A stretch of DNA of 17,492 bases from Candidatus Heimdallarchaeota archaeon LC_3 (GCA_001940645.1 MDVS01000103.1:1-17492), one strand, 5' to 3'; shown: positions 1-8,458, counted from the stretch's first letter. Program-made: numbers and translations. The notes: a model not told the origin generated them from the letters alone.

Positions 1-525
1 ATTCAACCCGCGATCGAATTTAAATCCATGGGTAATCCCCGAAATCCTGGTTTATTCGAACGTAATGATTTTATTATAGATCTTACTGCCATGACAGCTA
101 CTTGTCCAGCAAATAACACTACCAACTCATATATTTCAATAGCAAATCCCGATTGTTATAAATTTCAATTTCTCAGTGAGTGGTGCTCATCCTGTATCCT
201 TCGTTCCAATTGTACGACCAATAAAACTGGACGAACAATTCAGATCTCTCATTATTCTGAAATGTTAGAGCATGACAACATTTTTTTACAGACAAATGAG
301 TACAAAGAGATCCGAAAATGCCGTTGGGGTTTAGAGGGAGATTTTGGGTGGGCAAAAAAGTATCACCAGCTAAATAAAACGCGCTATTTAGGTCTCAAAA
401 AGAGTGGATTTTACAATCGAATGATTTTTTTAGTATTAAATGTAAAAAGATTGTTAAAACATACACGATCAAGAAATAATCTTCCTTTAGAAGGGGAGAG
501 AGCTAGGGGACCGTCTATCTCCTAA
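1..525 (+). CDS. IS1182-like transposase, C-terminal part (5' end outside window)
   Basis: The frame is open from base 1 (it reads IQPAIEFKS before the first ATG at 28), so this is the last 174 residues of a longer protein and not a gene starting at 28. It has the C-terminal hallmarks of IS1182-type DDE transposases: a CPAN motif followed by a cysteine cluster (CSSC, then a further Cys) and a GRT segment, then a region R..WGLEGDFGWAKK...L..TRYLGL containing the likely catalytic Glu, and a closing N.KRLLK helix. An 18-bp terminal inverted repeat lies 130 bases past the stop. The N-terminal half of a matching transposase, in the same orientation, starts at 16967, so this is probably the other end of a copy of the same element. 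Family assignment rests on motif recognition and is fairly secure; activity cannot be judged because the middle is not visible. Confidence 0.85.
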   Translation: MQPAIEFKSMGNPRNPGLFERNDFIIDLTAMTATCPANNTTNSYISIANPDCYKFQFLSEWCSSCILRSNCTTNKTGRTIQISHYSEMLEHDNIFLQTNEYKEIRKCRWGLEGDFGWAKKYHQLNKTRYLGLKKSGFYNRMIFLVLNVKRLLKHTRSRNNLPLEGERARGPSIS

Positions 526-654
526 GGAAGGGGAAGCGAAAGGAACTTAGTTTACCCTTGTTTTCTAGGTTCTTTGTGATGACTAACAAGGACAATTTGA
601 TGGAAAAATGTTCTTGATTCGAAGAAAAAAATAAAAAGTAAAATTTTAAACCAA

Positions 655-672
655 TTTTTCAGGACTCTCTAA
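655..672 (-). repeat. Right terminal inverted repeat of the IS1182-like element
   Basis: The sequence tttttcaggactctctaa is the reverse complement of the 18-mer at 16803-16820 except for one base. It lies 130 bases after the transposase stop, where the right end of the element should be. The mobile-element copy therefore covers 1-672 within this window. Confidence 0.8.
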
Positions 673-746
673 TATTCAAAATATTAATTCGGAGGTCTAA
701 TAAAGATAAAATAAATTTGATGTTTAATTAATACTTTTTTAATTAA

Positions 747-938
747 AGGAAACAGATTATTGTCTTTTATGGGGAAGAAATAGACTCAAGAAAAATACAT
801 AAAGAATGGGGAACAAAAATTACGGGAAAAAAATTCTTGGAAGTATTAGAAAAACTACCTGAAACAATAAAGGAATCGTGTAACAGATGTAATTCAGTAA
901 TTGAGGTAATAGACGCATTCTGTAGTCAATGTGGGTAA
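747..938 (+). pseudogene. Zinc-ribbon gene remnant without a start codon
   Basis: An open frame of 63 codons follows a TAA at 744 and has no ATG, GTG or TTG where a start would be expected. It ends in a tidy four-cysteine zinc ribbon: CNRC, then about 11 residues, then CSQCG and a stop. The preceding stretch (KEWGTKITGKKFLEVLEKLP) looks like genuine amphipathic protein sequence. I read it as the 3' end of a gene whose 5' part was lost, perhaps when the neighbouring insertion sequence arrived. C-terminal zinc ribbons of this kind are common in Asgard proteins, but no function can be given. A non-canonical start or a chance frame cannot be excluded. Confidence 0.4.
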
Positions 939-1083
939 AGAACTGAACTTTAAATTAAAAAATGGAAAAAGTTAAAATAATAAGGACGAATAAATAATGA
1001 ATTCATCTTAAAAGCTAAGTGCTGAGAGGTTTGTTTAAGCTGAATTTTATCGAATCTTTCTCAATTTTTTTTGATTTTCGGGA

Positions 1084-1242
1084 ATTAAAACTAATAAAAA
1101 AGTCGTCTTATTATTAGTCATTCTTAGTTTACCTTTTATAATGAATGGCTAAACTTTTGTCACATATTTTATCTATCAAAGTGCTTACAATATTTATGCA
1201 GCGGTTGGTCAAACTGATTTAGGAGCATTTGAGACTGATTAA
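1084..1242 (+). pseudogene. Remnant of a small secreted protein gene with one in-frame stop
   Basis: The frame reads a lysine-rich start and a hydrophobic run (KTNKKVVLLLVILSLPFIMNG) typical of a signal peptide. It then meets a TAA at 1150-1152 and continues in the same frame for 29 more residues (TFVTYFIY... to ...GAFETD) before a TAA at 1240-1242. No ATG is found at the beginning. It looks like the 5' end of a secreted-protein gene that has gained a stop and lost its start and downstream part. The rest of the 939-1429 interval shows no further coding signal. Confidence 0.4.
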
Positions 1243-1429
1243 GAATAGTTAAATTCATTAGACAAATTCAAGATAATTATTGTTGACTGTAAATTATCAG
1301 TTTGTTTAACAAACATATACATTTTTAAGTGTTAACTCTTTTATGTATGTGAACCTAATTTAAAATAATTTTTAACATAATTTCTTAAAAAATTGAATTT
1401 TCTCAAAATAACTATTAAGGCGATTTGAA

Positions 1430-4400
1430 TTGAAGATTTTCTCATATATAAAGATAACATTACTATTGGTTTTAAGTTTAAATCTATTATTTAATCCTTA
1501 TTTAATAGATGCATCCATTAATCAAAGTGATACTGAATCAATTATCACTGGTCTACATAATCCTTCTATTGATGGATTTTTTGATAATAATAATCCTCAA
1601 AATTTTTTATCTGAATGGGAAGATGCAGTTGAGCATCAAATTACCGTTTTCTCAACATTAAATACTAGCTCGGATTTAACAATCAGTACAAAAATGGTTG
1701 GGAGAAGTTTTTATCTTTCCTTTGAATCAGCTGATAAATTGGATTATATTTCTCTCCAGATTGATAGAGATCTAGATGGAGAACTATCACAAGGTGATAT
1801 ACAATTAGTTTTACATAAAGATAATTTCCTGATCAATATCTTGGAAAGGCCAGATATTTGTACGCGGATCAACAGTCTTTTTTCGACGGATGAAAAACAA
1901 ATCTTAATGAATTTAGTTAGTGTGGGAAAAATTTCCCAATCCCAATTCATGAATGAGCTTTACCAAATTGAAATAGCCTATAATGATGAAATTTTATATA
2001 ACTTATTAAGTGAAGAGAAAATCTCTAACGAATTAGTTGGAACCTCTCTTTTTTCAGACAGTAAAGATATTGGGAAAATAAATTTTGGACTTTCGTTGGG
2101 TACTGATGTTAATAATCTGATGGGATATCCTGTTTCACCTATTTCTTATCCAAATCCCGATGGTCCAAATTTTGAGTGTTTTTTAGTAAAAAAATTTCCA
2201 TTAATTAATTATCGATTTGATTTATTTTTTCCCACTAGTTACATTGTTGACTTAGGAATTAATCGAATAGAATTGACACAGGCTATTCAGGATGATCGTA
2301 ATTCACTACGGTTAGTTAAGAATAAACCAAGCCTAGCAAGAGTTTTTGTCGATAATCCTTTAACTTCTTCAGTTTTTGTCAAAGTTGAATTATCAGGATT
2401 AGCTATAGATATTTGCGGTAATTGGTTTTGTTCATACCAACTTCCAGGTACTCTAACACAATACTTTTTTGCTCCGGTATCTCCTGATCGAGCGCGATTA
2501 GGGGATTCAGCGAATTTTGATCTTCCAGATAACTGGTTACAATATCCTATTTTATTACTCGAGGCTAAAGTTACTCCAATTGGATTGGCCGTCGATGATA
2601 ATCCTATTAATGATGATCTAACTGGATTGTTTTTACTTTATACCACCCATGACCTCACAGTACTTTATATTCGATTGAATGAGGGTACTACAACTAATCC
2701 TGTCCAAGTTTCAAATGCCAATGCGCAAAAACAGGTCTTAAATCTTATAAACACCTATCCAACAGCTAATCCTAGTTTTATTGAATTAGACTGGTCCACA
2801 ATAGGAGTAGTAACAGGAACTATGACAGATGAAGAGTTACTATCTGAAATGACAGATTACATTTTAGGATACCTATTAATTGCTATTATTATTGAAATTT
2901 TTGGTGATTTTACGGGTCCGATTCCCGAACAAATATATGGATTTAGGAATATAAATTATGGAATAAGTGACCCGAGTTGGTGTACAAATAATCCTGGATG
3001 TGGTACAGGGAGATTTGAATCTTATGCTGCATTTGGAGGAACTGTGGATGATCCCAATTTCGATGATTTGGTTATGGCACATGAAATAAACCATAATATC
3101 GGCCCCGGTGATAGTTCCCAATCTGGAAGATGGGGTAGACATGTGGGCCAGTTTGGCTCATATGGATGTGGAGCTGGAGGACCAGATACTGTATGGCAAG
3201 AATTGTATTCAAATGATGACATTCACGAGCTAGGATGGTTTCCAGGGGCGACGAGTCTTGTTCCGGTTACTACTCCTGACTTCATGAGTTATTGTGCTCG
3301 TTCCTCAAAACCATATCAGTGGGTTAGTGAGTATAGATGGGAAAATTTATTAGATCGATTGTTAAATTTTCAACCTGGCCAACCTGTTGCACCTATTCCT
3401 TCCAATGTACGATCGAGTTACAACAATGCAATCGACTCCACAATGCGTATTATTCAGGGATTCCTTAACATTGATGGATCAGCGATTTTGAAACCTTCTT
3501 ACGACTATATAGGGAAAATGGATCCTATTATCCCTCCGGAACAAAATATTATTGCTAATTTAGTTGTAGGTTATAAAAATAATACTCAAAAAGTTATTCC
3601 CTTATCAGCAAATTTCATTTCGTCCGAAGGCAAATTGACCACTCAATCAGCTTTTACCATTTTGCTTCCAGATAATGGAGAAATAAATAAATTAACAATA
3701 CAAGACTTAAATAATAAGATTTTAGACGAATTCTCAGAATCTGGGTTTTCTGCTAATGGTACTATCATTTCTCCCTCAACAATCACACGAGAAAGCCTAA
3801 CTGAAATTAAATGGGATTTAACATTGACAAATACCACACCAATTTACTCACGTCTTCAATATTCCTATGATGGATTGACATGGCTTAATTTGGGACGTCC
3901 TACTACAGACAATTCAGTATTAATCTCTTTTAGTTCATTACCTGGAAATCAATCTGCTTTATTTCGTCTATTACTTTCTGATGGAGTTCAGACAAATACA
4001 ATAGGATTAACATCATTTTTTCTAAGTGATCTACCACCAGAAATAGATATATCTCATGGATTTGTTGTGGATGAGTTAATTGTTGGATCTTCAATTTCAT
4101 TATTTGGAAGAGGAATTGATCCTGAAACAGGAATTTTACCTAATTCTTCATTGACATGGACTGTAAAAAGAGAAAATCAATTAGTATTTGAAGAAACAGG
4201 TGTAATTTTAAACAACCAGTTTGATCAGACAGGAACTTACCAGATAACGTTAACTGGAACAGATATCGCCGGTCAAACAGCATCAATTACTAAAATCGTA
4301 AAAGTAATAGCTGGTAAATACCTTAGTAAAACAGATTGGGAAGAATTCACCAAAATTATTGAAGATTTTCGAAATGAGCAATCTAAAAGTCCTAGTGAAG

Positions 4401-4486
4401 CTTCAGGATTCTCGTTATTGCTAGTATTTGTTATACTGACAGGATTTACATTCAAAAAGAAATTTCATAAAAAGAAAGGAGAATAG
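1430..4486 (+). CDS. Secreted, membrane-anchored zinc metalloprotease (HExxHxxGxxD)
   Basis: This 1018-residue protein starts at a TTG, the only plausible start after the in-frame TAA at 1409; a weak AAGG lies about 10 bases upstream. Residues 1-29 form a signal peptide (short basic start, long hydrophobic core). About residues 40-130 resemble an extracellular beta-sandwich, with IDGFFD and DRDLDGE motifs. The catalytic region is near 540-640: HEINHNIGPGD gives ligands H551, H555 and probably D561 with catalytic E552, and a Met-turn-like FMSYC has its Met at 619. This is the metzincin pattern with Asp as third ligand. About residues 760-965 hold Ig/PKD-like beta repeats, and the C-terminus has a transmembrane helix followed by a lysine-rich tail, so the protease should face outward. 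Substrate is unknown. The metalloprotease call is firm; the exact peptidase family is not. Confidence 0.85.
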   Translation: MKIFSYIKITLLLVLSLNLLFNPYLIDASINQSDTESIITGLHNPSIDGFFDNNNPQNFLSEWEDAVEHQITVFSTLNTSSDLTISTKMVGRSFYLSFESADKLDYISLQIDRDLDGELSQGDIQLVLHKDNFLINILERPDICTRINSLFSTDEKQILMNLVSVGKISQSQFMNELYQIEIAYNDEILYNLLSEEKISNELVGTSLFSDSKDIGKINFGLSLGTDVNNLMGYPVSPISYPNPDGPNFECFLVKKFPLINYRFDLFFPTSYIVDLGINRIELTQAIQDDRNSLRLVKNKPSLARVFVDNPLTSSVFVKVELSGLAIDICGNWFCSYQLPGTLTQYFFAPVSPDRARLGDSANFDLPDNWLQYPILLLEAKVTPIGLAVDDNPINDDLTGLFLLYTTHDLTVLYIRLNEGTTTNPVQVSNANAQKQVLNLINTYPTANPSFIELDWSTIGVVTGTMTDEELLSEMTDYILGYLLIAIIIEIFGDFTGPIPEQIYGFRNINYGISDPSWCTNNPGCGTGRFESYAAFGGTVDDPNFDDLVMAHEINHNIGPGDSSQSGRWGRHVGQFGSYGCGAGGPDTVWQELYSNDDIHELGWFPGATSLVPVTTPDFMSYCARSSKPYQWVSEYRWENLLDRLLNFQPGQPVAPIPSNVRSSYNNAIDSTMRIIQGFLNIDGSAILKPSYDYIGKMDPIIPPEQNIIANLVVGYKNNTQKVIPLSANFISSEGKLTTQSAFTILLPDNGEINKLTIQDLNNKILDEFSESGFSANGTIISPSTITRESLTEIKWDLTLTNTTPIYSRLQYSYDGLTWLNLGRPTTDNSVLISFSSLPGNQSALFRLLLSDGVQTNTIGLTSFFLSDLPPEIDISHGFVVDELIVGSSISLFGRGIDPETGILPNSSLTWTVKRENQLVFEETGVILNNQFDQTGTYQITLTGTDIAGQTASITKIVKVIAGKYLSKTDWEEFTKIIEDFRNEQSKSPSEASGFSLLLVFVILTGFTFKKKFHKKKGE

Positions 4487-4578
4487 GTCAAATATTGAGG
4501 ATATTATTTATTCTTCTTGGATTTATTAATAGACAATAATAGTTCTCAGTTTGAAGTATCTTTCTTAATAGCTTTTCC

Positions 4579-4586
4579 TTTAAATA
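4579..4586 (+). promoter_or_regulatory. Possible TATA box for the small tail-protein ORF
   Basis: TTTAAATA lies about 29 bases (centre to start codon) upstream of the TTG at 4612, the spacing expected for a leaderless archaeal transcript. The same TTTAAATA core followed by AA is found in the box at 6771, which I attribute to the LRR gene. Confidence 0.4.
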
Positions 4587-4611
4587 AATATTTCTATATT
4601 CTTCCTCAGGT

Positions 4612-4851
4612 TTGTTAATTTCTTTCTTAATCTATTTTCTTTTCTTCGTGACATTGTTATTTTGGATCTTAATGTTTCCATTATCCTATTCAGTTTATTT
4701 CAATAGATTTATGGAGAAAAAACCCATAAACGGAATTTATCTACGGTTCAGTGAGTCTGATTTTATTAAACAATACCATGAAACTGGAACATTGTTGAGT
4801 GATTCCTTCATCGAAGAACAAAAAAGACTGAGAAGGCAATATTTTAACTAA
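4612..4851 (+). CDS. Small membrane protein carrying the LRR-protein C-terminal tail
   Basis: The ORF begins at a TTG (an internal ATG lies at 4672) and encodes 79 residues. Residues 1-29 are strongly hydrophobic and could form one or two membrane helices. Residues 32-79 match the last 48 residues of the LRR protein ending at 10488, with 37 of 48 identical and no gap; at DNA level about 82% of the 147 bases match, and both end at the same stop position. It is either a real small membrane protein that displays this tail on one side of the membrane, or the 3' scrap of a former LRR-gene paralogue with a fortuitous hydrophobic start. A TTTAAATA box at 4579-4586 lies 25 bases before the TTG, favouring expression. 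The function of the tail is unknown. Confidence 0.5.
   Translation: MLISFLIYFLFFVTLLFWILMFPLSYSVYFNRFMEKKPINGIYLRFSESDFIKQYHETGTLLSDSFIEEQKRLRRQYFN
4705..4851 (+). repeat. Duplicated C-terminal tail, copy 1
   Basis: It is the partner of 10342-10488. Homology begins abruptly at RF.EKKP.NGIYL, and the sequence before it is unrelated, so only the tail module is shared. Confidence 0.75.
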
Positions 4852-4892
4852 AAAGGATTATTAAAACAAATTGACCAAGCCAATGAGTGGTT

Positions 4893-5435
4893 TTAATTAT
4901 CTTTTTTGGATATTTTAATTCCCATTTCTTTATCACAATGAAGAGGAATGGTCATAGATTGTTGGCATTTACTACATTTTAAAAAAGAATCATTATATTC
5001 CATTATTAATCCACAATGAAGTGGAAAAACTATTTCTAATCCACATTTGGTGCATTGCAGTAATGCCTGAAGGTTATAATGTCTTTTAATGAATTGATTC
5101 GACTCTAAACCTAAGGAGTTCGATGATAAATGCTCTTCAAATTCTAAAGAAACATCAGACGGATCAACTCCCTTTTTTAAAGAATCTTCCCTTGAAATAT
5201 GGAATAAAGGTTTCCTATTTAAATATCGAATTAGAGTAAACTTCCCAAGTTTTTCAAGTTTTAAGTCAGGAGTATTTTCTTTTACGTACAAGATGATATT
5301 TAACCATTTATTTGCAGTTTCAGAATTAATCTTTAAATCTGAACATAAGGCACCTTGAGAAATAGATTCAGCTGAAATTTTCCTCAAGTAATCTACAATA
5401 TCTGTAATTAATTCACTATCAGTGCGTCTAGGCAA
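4893..5435 (-). CDS. Winged-helix DNA-binding protein with a zinc-binding C-terminus
   Basis: This 180-residue protein starts at TTG (5435), preceded by a good Shine-Dalgarno sequence, AAGGAG, ten bases away. Residues about 5-72 read as a winged-helix domain: helices ELITDIVDYLRKI, GALCSDLKI and SETANKWLNIILYV, followed by a short beta hairpin. Residues 128-167 carry eight potential ligands in a duplicated pattern: C128xxC131 ... PLHC (140-141), then C154xxC157 ... PLHC (166-167), each PLHC followed by a Met a few residues later. This suggests two related metal modules or one double zinc ribbon. A role as a transcription regulator is inferred from the architecture; the target is unknown. It converges on the small membrane ORF at 4612 and is transcribed alone. 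Confidence 0.7.
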   Translation of the reverse strand: MPRRTDSELITDIVDYLRKISAESISQGALCSDLKINSETANKWLNIILYVKENTPDLKLEKLGKFTLIRYLNRKPLFHISREDSLKKGVDPSDVSLEFEEHLSSNSLGLESNQFIKRHYNLQALLQCTKCGLEIVFPLHCGLIMEYNDSFLKCSKCQQSMTIPLHCDKEMGIKISKKDN

Positions 5436-5445
5436 GATTCAAAAA

Positions 5446-5451
5446 CTCCTT
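5446..5451 (-). promoter_or_regulatory. Shine-Dalgarno site fixing the TTG start at 5435
   Basis: On the minus strand AAGGAG is followed by ten bases and then TTG. It is one of the clearest ribosome-binding sites in the window and supports the non-ATG start. Confidence 0.65.
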
Positions 5452-5752
5452 AATTTTTCCTTAATAGTATATGCTATTTATTAGTAATATATACGATTAT
5501 ATAGAGGTAATAGCTGTTTTTAAATGTTAACTTTAAGGAAAAAATATCAGACAGAACTTCCCTAAATAATAATTAGTATATTTACCAAAGGTTTTTACCC
5601 TATATATTGAGGAGAAAGTGTTACTCTTCTCAAAAAATCGAAAAAAAAGTAAGGTGAATTAGTTAATTACTCAAACATTGGAAATAAAAATTTGTAGTAC
5701 ACAAATTTCGGAAAGAAATTCTAGTATAGATTATAAACCGGAAATCAATCTC

Positions 5753-6043
5753 ATGAATAACAAGCCCGTTGACGAAAAAATTGACCAAACACTCAGTCTC
5801 AAAAAACCCGTGAGTCAATAAATTACAATAAGGTCAAATTAACAATATGCTCTCAAAAGACCACAGTAAATCGGGTCATAGAACCCACCAGTAGATGAAC
5901 CTAACTTTTTTAGTAGAATGGTGAATATCACTTGCAGCTATTAATACAAAGTCCAAAAACTTGTTCCAGATATAGAAGATATCAATGAATAGAGTTTTCG
6001 GAATACAATTGAAGTGATTATTCCAAAATTAGAAAAACTCTGA
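5753..6043 (+). pseudogene. Possible heavily decayed gene, several in-frame stops
   Basis: Within the 630-base gene-poor interval, one frame from an ATG at 5753 to a TGA at 6041 stays protein-like in its last third (segments such as NPPVDEPNFFSRMVNITC and YKVQKLVPDIEDINE). It is cut by TAA at 5819, 5840 and 5867, TAG at 5879, and two more stops near the end. No family is recognisable. It may be an old pseudogene or simply a chance bias in AT-rich DNA. The rest of 5436-5752 holds only the promoter region of the minus-strand regulator and otherwise nothing I can identify. Confidence 0.2.
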
Positions 6044-6065
6044 CCTAAGGCAAGTAGTTTTAATT

Positions 6066-6548
6066 TTATTTTCTAGATTTCACTTCTCTCTTCCGAATTT
6101 TTCTTATCACAATCCAGACCGGGATCAAAACAAATAGTCCTTCAAACCAATAATTTATTCCAAACAAAACACCTTCCGGTATGATCCTTGATCCTTCAAT
6201 TGGCCCATGATCAAATATAGTATAGTAACCTGTAGATTTGTTGATTGGTTCTCGAATTTTGATTTTCATCCTTGAAGCTATTTGAGTTAAATTATGTGTT
6301 CCTTCAGACAACAGCGATTCTTCTATACCTGTATCTGAATTATCTGTTCGATATACCAAATAAACCGCTCCAGAAGTGACATTGAAAAAAATTGACGTGT
6401 TATGATAAAAATCATCAGGACTTTCCCAAATTAGTTGGCTCTTAAGCCTTTCAAATATATCAAAATAAACTGGCTCTTCAGAATCTGCAATTACTATAAT
6501 CGGATGAATCGCAATAAATAGTAATATCAATAAATTGATGATTTTCAT
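6066..6548 (-). CDS. Small type I membrane protein of unknown function
   Basis: This 160-residue protein starts at ATG (6548). Residues 1-21 are a signal peptide (MKIINLLILLFIAIHP..., ending near ADSEE). The exported part (about 22-127) is predicted to be beta-rich and contains several possible N-glycosylation sequons (NTS, NVT, NLT, NKS), in keeping with an archaeal surface protein. A transmembrane helix lies at about 128-148, followed by a basic cytoplasmic tail (RKIRKREVKSRK). I do not recognise the family. A TATA-like TATATAACC lies about 65 bases upstream on the minus strand, which would give a short leader. It is not in an operon. Confidence 0.7.
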   Translation of the reverse strand: MKIINLLILLFIAIHPIIVIADSEEPVYFDIFERLKSQLIWESPDDFYHNTSIFFNVTSGAVYLVYRTDNSDTGIEESLLSEGTHNLTQIASRMKIKIREPINKSTGYYTIFDHGPIEGSRIIPEGVLFGINYWFEGLFVLIPVWIVIRKIRKREVKSRK

Positions 6549-6607
6549 AATTTAATAACATCTAATTAATTAAGATTTTGGAAATTAAAATATTAACACC
6601 TGATAAG

Positions 6608-6616
6608 GTTATATAC
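6608..6616 (-). promoter_or_regulatory. TATA-like element upstream of the small membrane protein
   Basis: On the minus strand AAAAAAG directly precedes GTATATAACC, a plausible BRE plus TATA arrangement. It is roughly 60 bases from the ATG at 6548, so a leader of about 35 bases would be expected. Confidence 0.4.
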
Positions 6617-6770
6617 TTTTTTAATGTTGAAACGTCGTTACCGCTTTCAGGATTTATTTTCTAATTACTTTTGAACAGAAATTAATTAAGAATTCATATT
6701 TTTACCCCATTTTTTAAGTAGTCGGTGTACGTTTAACTCACATTTTAAATAAAATGATTTTCTTTTGGTA

Positions 6771-6778
6771 TTTAAATA
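6771..6778 (+). promoter_or_regulatory. Displaced TATA box, probably the original promoter of the LRR gene
   Basis: TTTAAATA lies 15 bases before the left end of the ISAzo13-like element. If the element is removed, leaving one TA, the centre of this box falls about 28 bases before the ATG at 8539, the normal spacing for a leaderless archaeal mRNA. A second TTTAAATAAAAT copy occurs at 6744-6755. The inference is that the element split promoter from gene. The rest of 6549-6770 shows no gene. Confidence 0.5.
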
Positions 6779-6792
6779 AAATATTGATAGAG

Positions 6793-6820
6793 ATAGGGGA
6801 GCATAAAAAATAAATTCCCA
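6793..6820 (+). repeat. Left terminal inverted repeat of the ISAzo13-like element
   Basis: It begins ATAGGGGAGCATAAAA and pairs, with several mismatches and a small offset, with the reverse complement of 8505-8532. Confidence 0.75.
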
Positions 6821-7044
6821 CATTTATCTTTTTTTGATTTATTGATTTTTGAACCTTAAATAACTTTTCATTAAGTCTTTTTGTTGTATTCTTGACGGAT
6901 AAGATATTTTGATTAGCAGCACCTTAGTGCTTAAATAACTTGCTTGTGAGTTTGATAAGATTCGTTATTTTGCATACAAAACCTTTATAAAGTCATATCT
7001 GAATAATAAATCGCCTAAAAATTACTATTTAGTTATAATATTAG

Positions 7045-7052
7045 CTTTATAT
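7045..7052 (+). promoter_or_regulatory. TATA box of the ISAzo13-like transposase
   Basis: TTTATATA lies 17 bases before the ATG at 7070, slightly closer than the usual distance. The transcript would start at or just inside the first codon, so a slightly later start is possible. The leader 6821-7044 holds a 12-bp direct repeat (cttaaataactt at 6855 and 6930) and a small AGCAC/GTGCT hairpin near 6917, but no gene. Confidence 0.4.
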
Positions 7053-7069
7053 AGGAAAGGTTATTGTAA

Positions 7070-8458
7070 ATGGCATATCGAATCTTGTTTCATACTAAAA
7101 TCTTTATTTATTATATAATTTTCGATTTTATAGAACAAACAGCTTTAGAAACAATTGATTGTACAACGGAAGACGGACAGATAAGATATATAAATTTGTT
7201 TGGTTTTAATAAGTTTGTTCGATTAGCTAGATTATATAACACTGATGTCTTAATCTTAAAAGGTCATTCAAATTTTGTTATTCGTAAGAATCTCATAGAT
7301 GTCTTGTTTCAAAATCTCAATGAACGATCAAAGCGATTAGTTGCAGCTTTTTTATTAATATCTTTTAATGCAAGAGAAAAGGTGATTTTATCAAAATTAT
7401 GTAAATTGGATCTTAAAACAATAAGAAAAGGAGTAAAAGAACTTTTTAGGGGATCAGTATTAGACAGACATCAAATTAGGAAATCTGGTGGTGGAAGGAA
7501 AACTAAAATAGAGAAATATCCTGATCTTCTAGCTCTTCTGGAGTTCTTGACAGAAGATCATATTGCAGGGGATCCTATGAATGGCAGGAGATGGGTGAGA
7601 AAGAGTTTAGTACATTTTAAGAATCAATTAGTTGAATATGGAATAATTATATCCCCAACAACTATTGAAAAGTATTTTAGAAGACTAAAAATAAGTCTTA
7701 AGGTAAATAAAAAGTCCATTTCGACTCAACAAGATGAAAACCGTAATTCTCAGTTTAAACAGATTACAAGAATTAAAAAATCCTTTTTGAAGTCTGGTAA
7801 TCCTGTTGTAAGCGTTGATACGAAGAAAAAAGAGCAAATTGGACTCTTTAAAAATCCTGGAAAAATCTGGAAAAAGACCAGTATTTCTGTCTATGATCAT
7901 GATTTTAAGAATTTGGGGGAAGAAACTGTTATTCCTTTCGGAATTTATGATCTTCAACGAAATAAAGCTGAAATTTTTTGTGGGAATTCATATGAAACCT
8001 CAGAATTTATTGTGGAAATGATTGTTCGCTGGTGGGAGGATGTAGGACAGATTCAGTATACCAATAAACGTAATTTACTTATCCTCTGTGATGCTGGAGG
8101 TTCAAATGGGTACAGGCGCCATGGATGGAAAATAGAGTTACAAAATCTATTGGCTTCACGATTTGATCTACAAGTGACCGTTTGTCACTATCCACCTGGC
8201 ACTTCAAAATGGAATCCGATAGAACATCGGGTTTTTAGTTTTATTAGCATTAATTGGTCAGGAATACCATTGGATTCTATTGATACGATGCTTAATTTAC
8301 TGAATGCAACTACTACTAGACAAAGACTAGTAGTAAGAGCTCAATATATTGATAAGGAGTATAAAACTAAAATTAGATATACAGAAACTCAGAAACGACA
8401 AGTAAGTATTAGATATATGAATATATTACCTGAATGGAACTATACACTCTTGCCTTAA
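7070..8458 (+). CDS. ISAzo13-family DDE transposase
   Basis: This 462-residue protein belongs to the ISAzo13 / Rhodopirellula-type DDE transposase family. An HTH-like region lies at about 85-140 (LNERSKRLVAAF ... LDLKTIRKGVKEL), followed by the family-typical GGGRK turn and GDPMNGRRWVRKSL block. The catalytic triad is visible as D250 in VSVDTKKKE, D341 in LCDAGGSNGYR and E385 in WNPIEHRVFSF. No frameshift or stop interrupts it, so it may be active. The first 80 or so residues are more hydrophobic and less family-like than the rest, so the true start could be further in. It catalyses cut-and-paste type strand transfer at the element ends; a hairpin after the stop probably ends transcription before the LRR gene. 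Confidence 0.92.
   Translation: MAYRILFHTKIFIYYIIFDFIEQTALETIDCTTEDGQIRYINLFGFNKFVRLARLYNTDVLILKGHSNFVIRKNLIDVLFQNLNERSKRLVAAFLLISFNAREKVILSKLCKLDLKTIRKGVKELFRGSVLDRHQIRKSGGGRKTKIEKYPDLLALLEFLTEDHIAGDPMNGRRWVRKSLVHFKNQLVEYGIIISPTTIEKYFRRLKISLKVNKKSISTQQDENRNSQFKQITRIKKSFLKSGNPVVSVDTKKKEQIGLFKNPGKIWKKTSISVYDHDFKNLGEETVIPFGIYDLQRNKAEIFCGNSYETSEFIVEMIVRWWEDVGQIQYTNKRNLLILCDAGGSNGYRRHGWKIELQNLLASRFDLQVTVCHYPPGTSKWNPIEHRVFSFISINWSGIPLDSIDTMLNLLNATTTRQRLVVRAQYIDKEYKTKIRYTETQKRQVSIRYMNILPEWNYTLLP

Larger units (their letters stand above)
1..672 (+). mobile_element. IS1182-like insertion sequence, right portion
   Basis: The element is made up of the transposase C-terminus, about 130 bases of non-coding sequence and the right inverted repeat. 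The left portion of a same-orientation copy occupies 16803 to the window end. The two portions together give only about 1.36 kb, less than a full IS1182-type element, so some central sequence is not represented. Confidence 0.8.

Noticed and set aside
3022..3222. Minus-strand ORFs inside the metalloprotease gene
   Set aside because: They lie antisense to a well-supported catalytic region and show no motif or start signal.
6917..6930. AGCAC-CTTA-GTGCT hairpin in the ISAzo13-like leader
   Set aside because: A 5-bp stem with a 4-base loop is too short to claim as a functional RNA or regulatory site.
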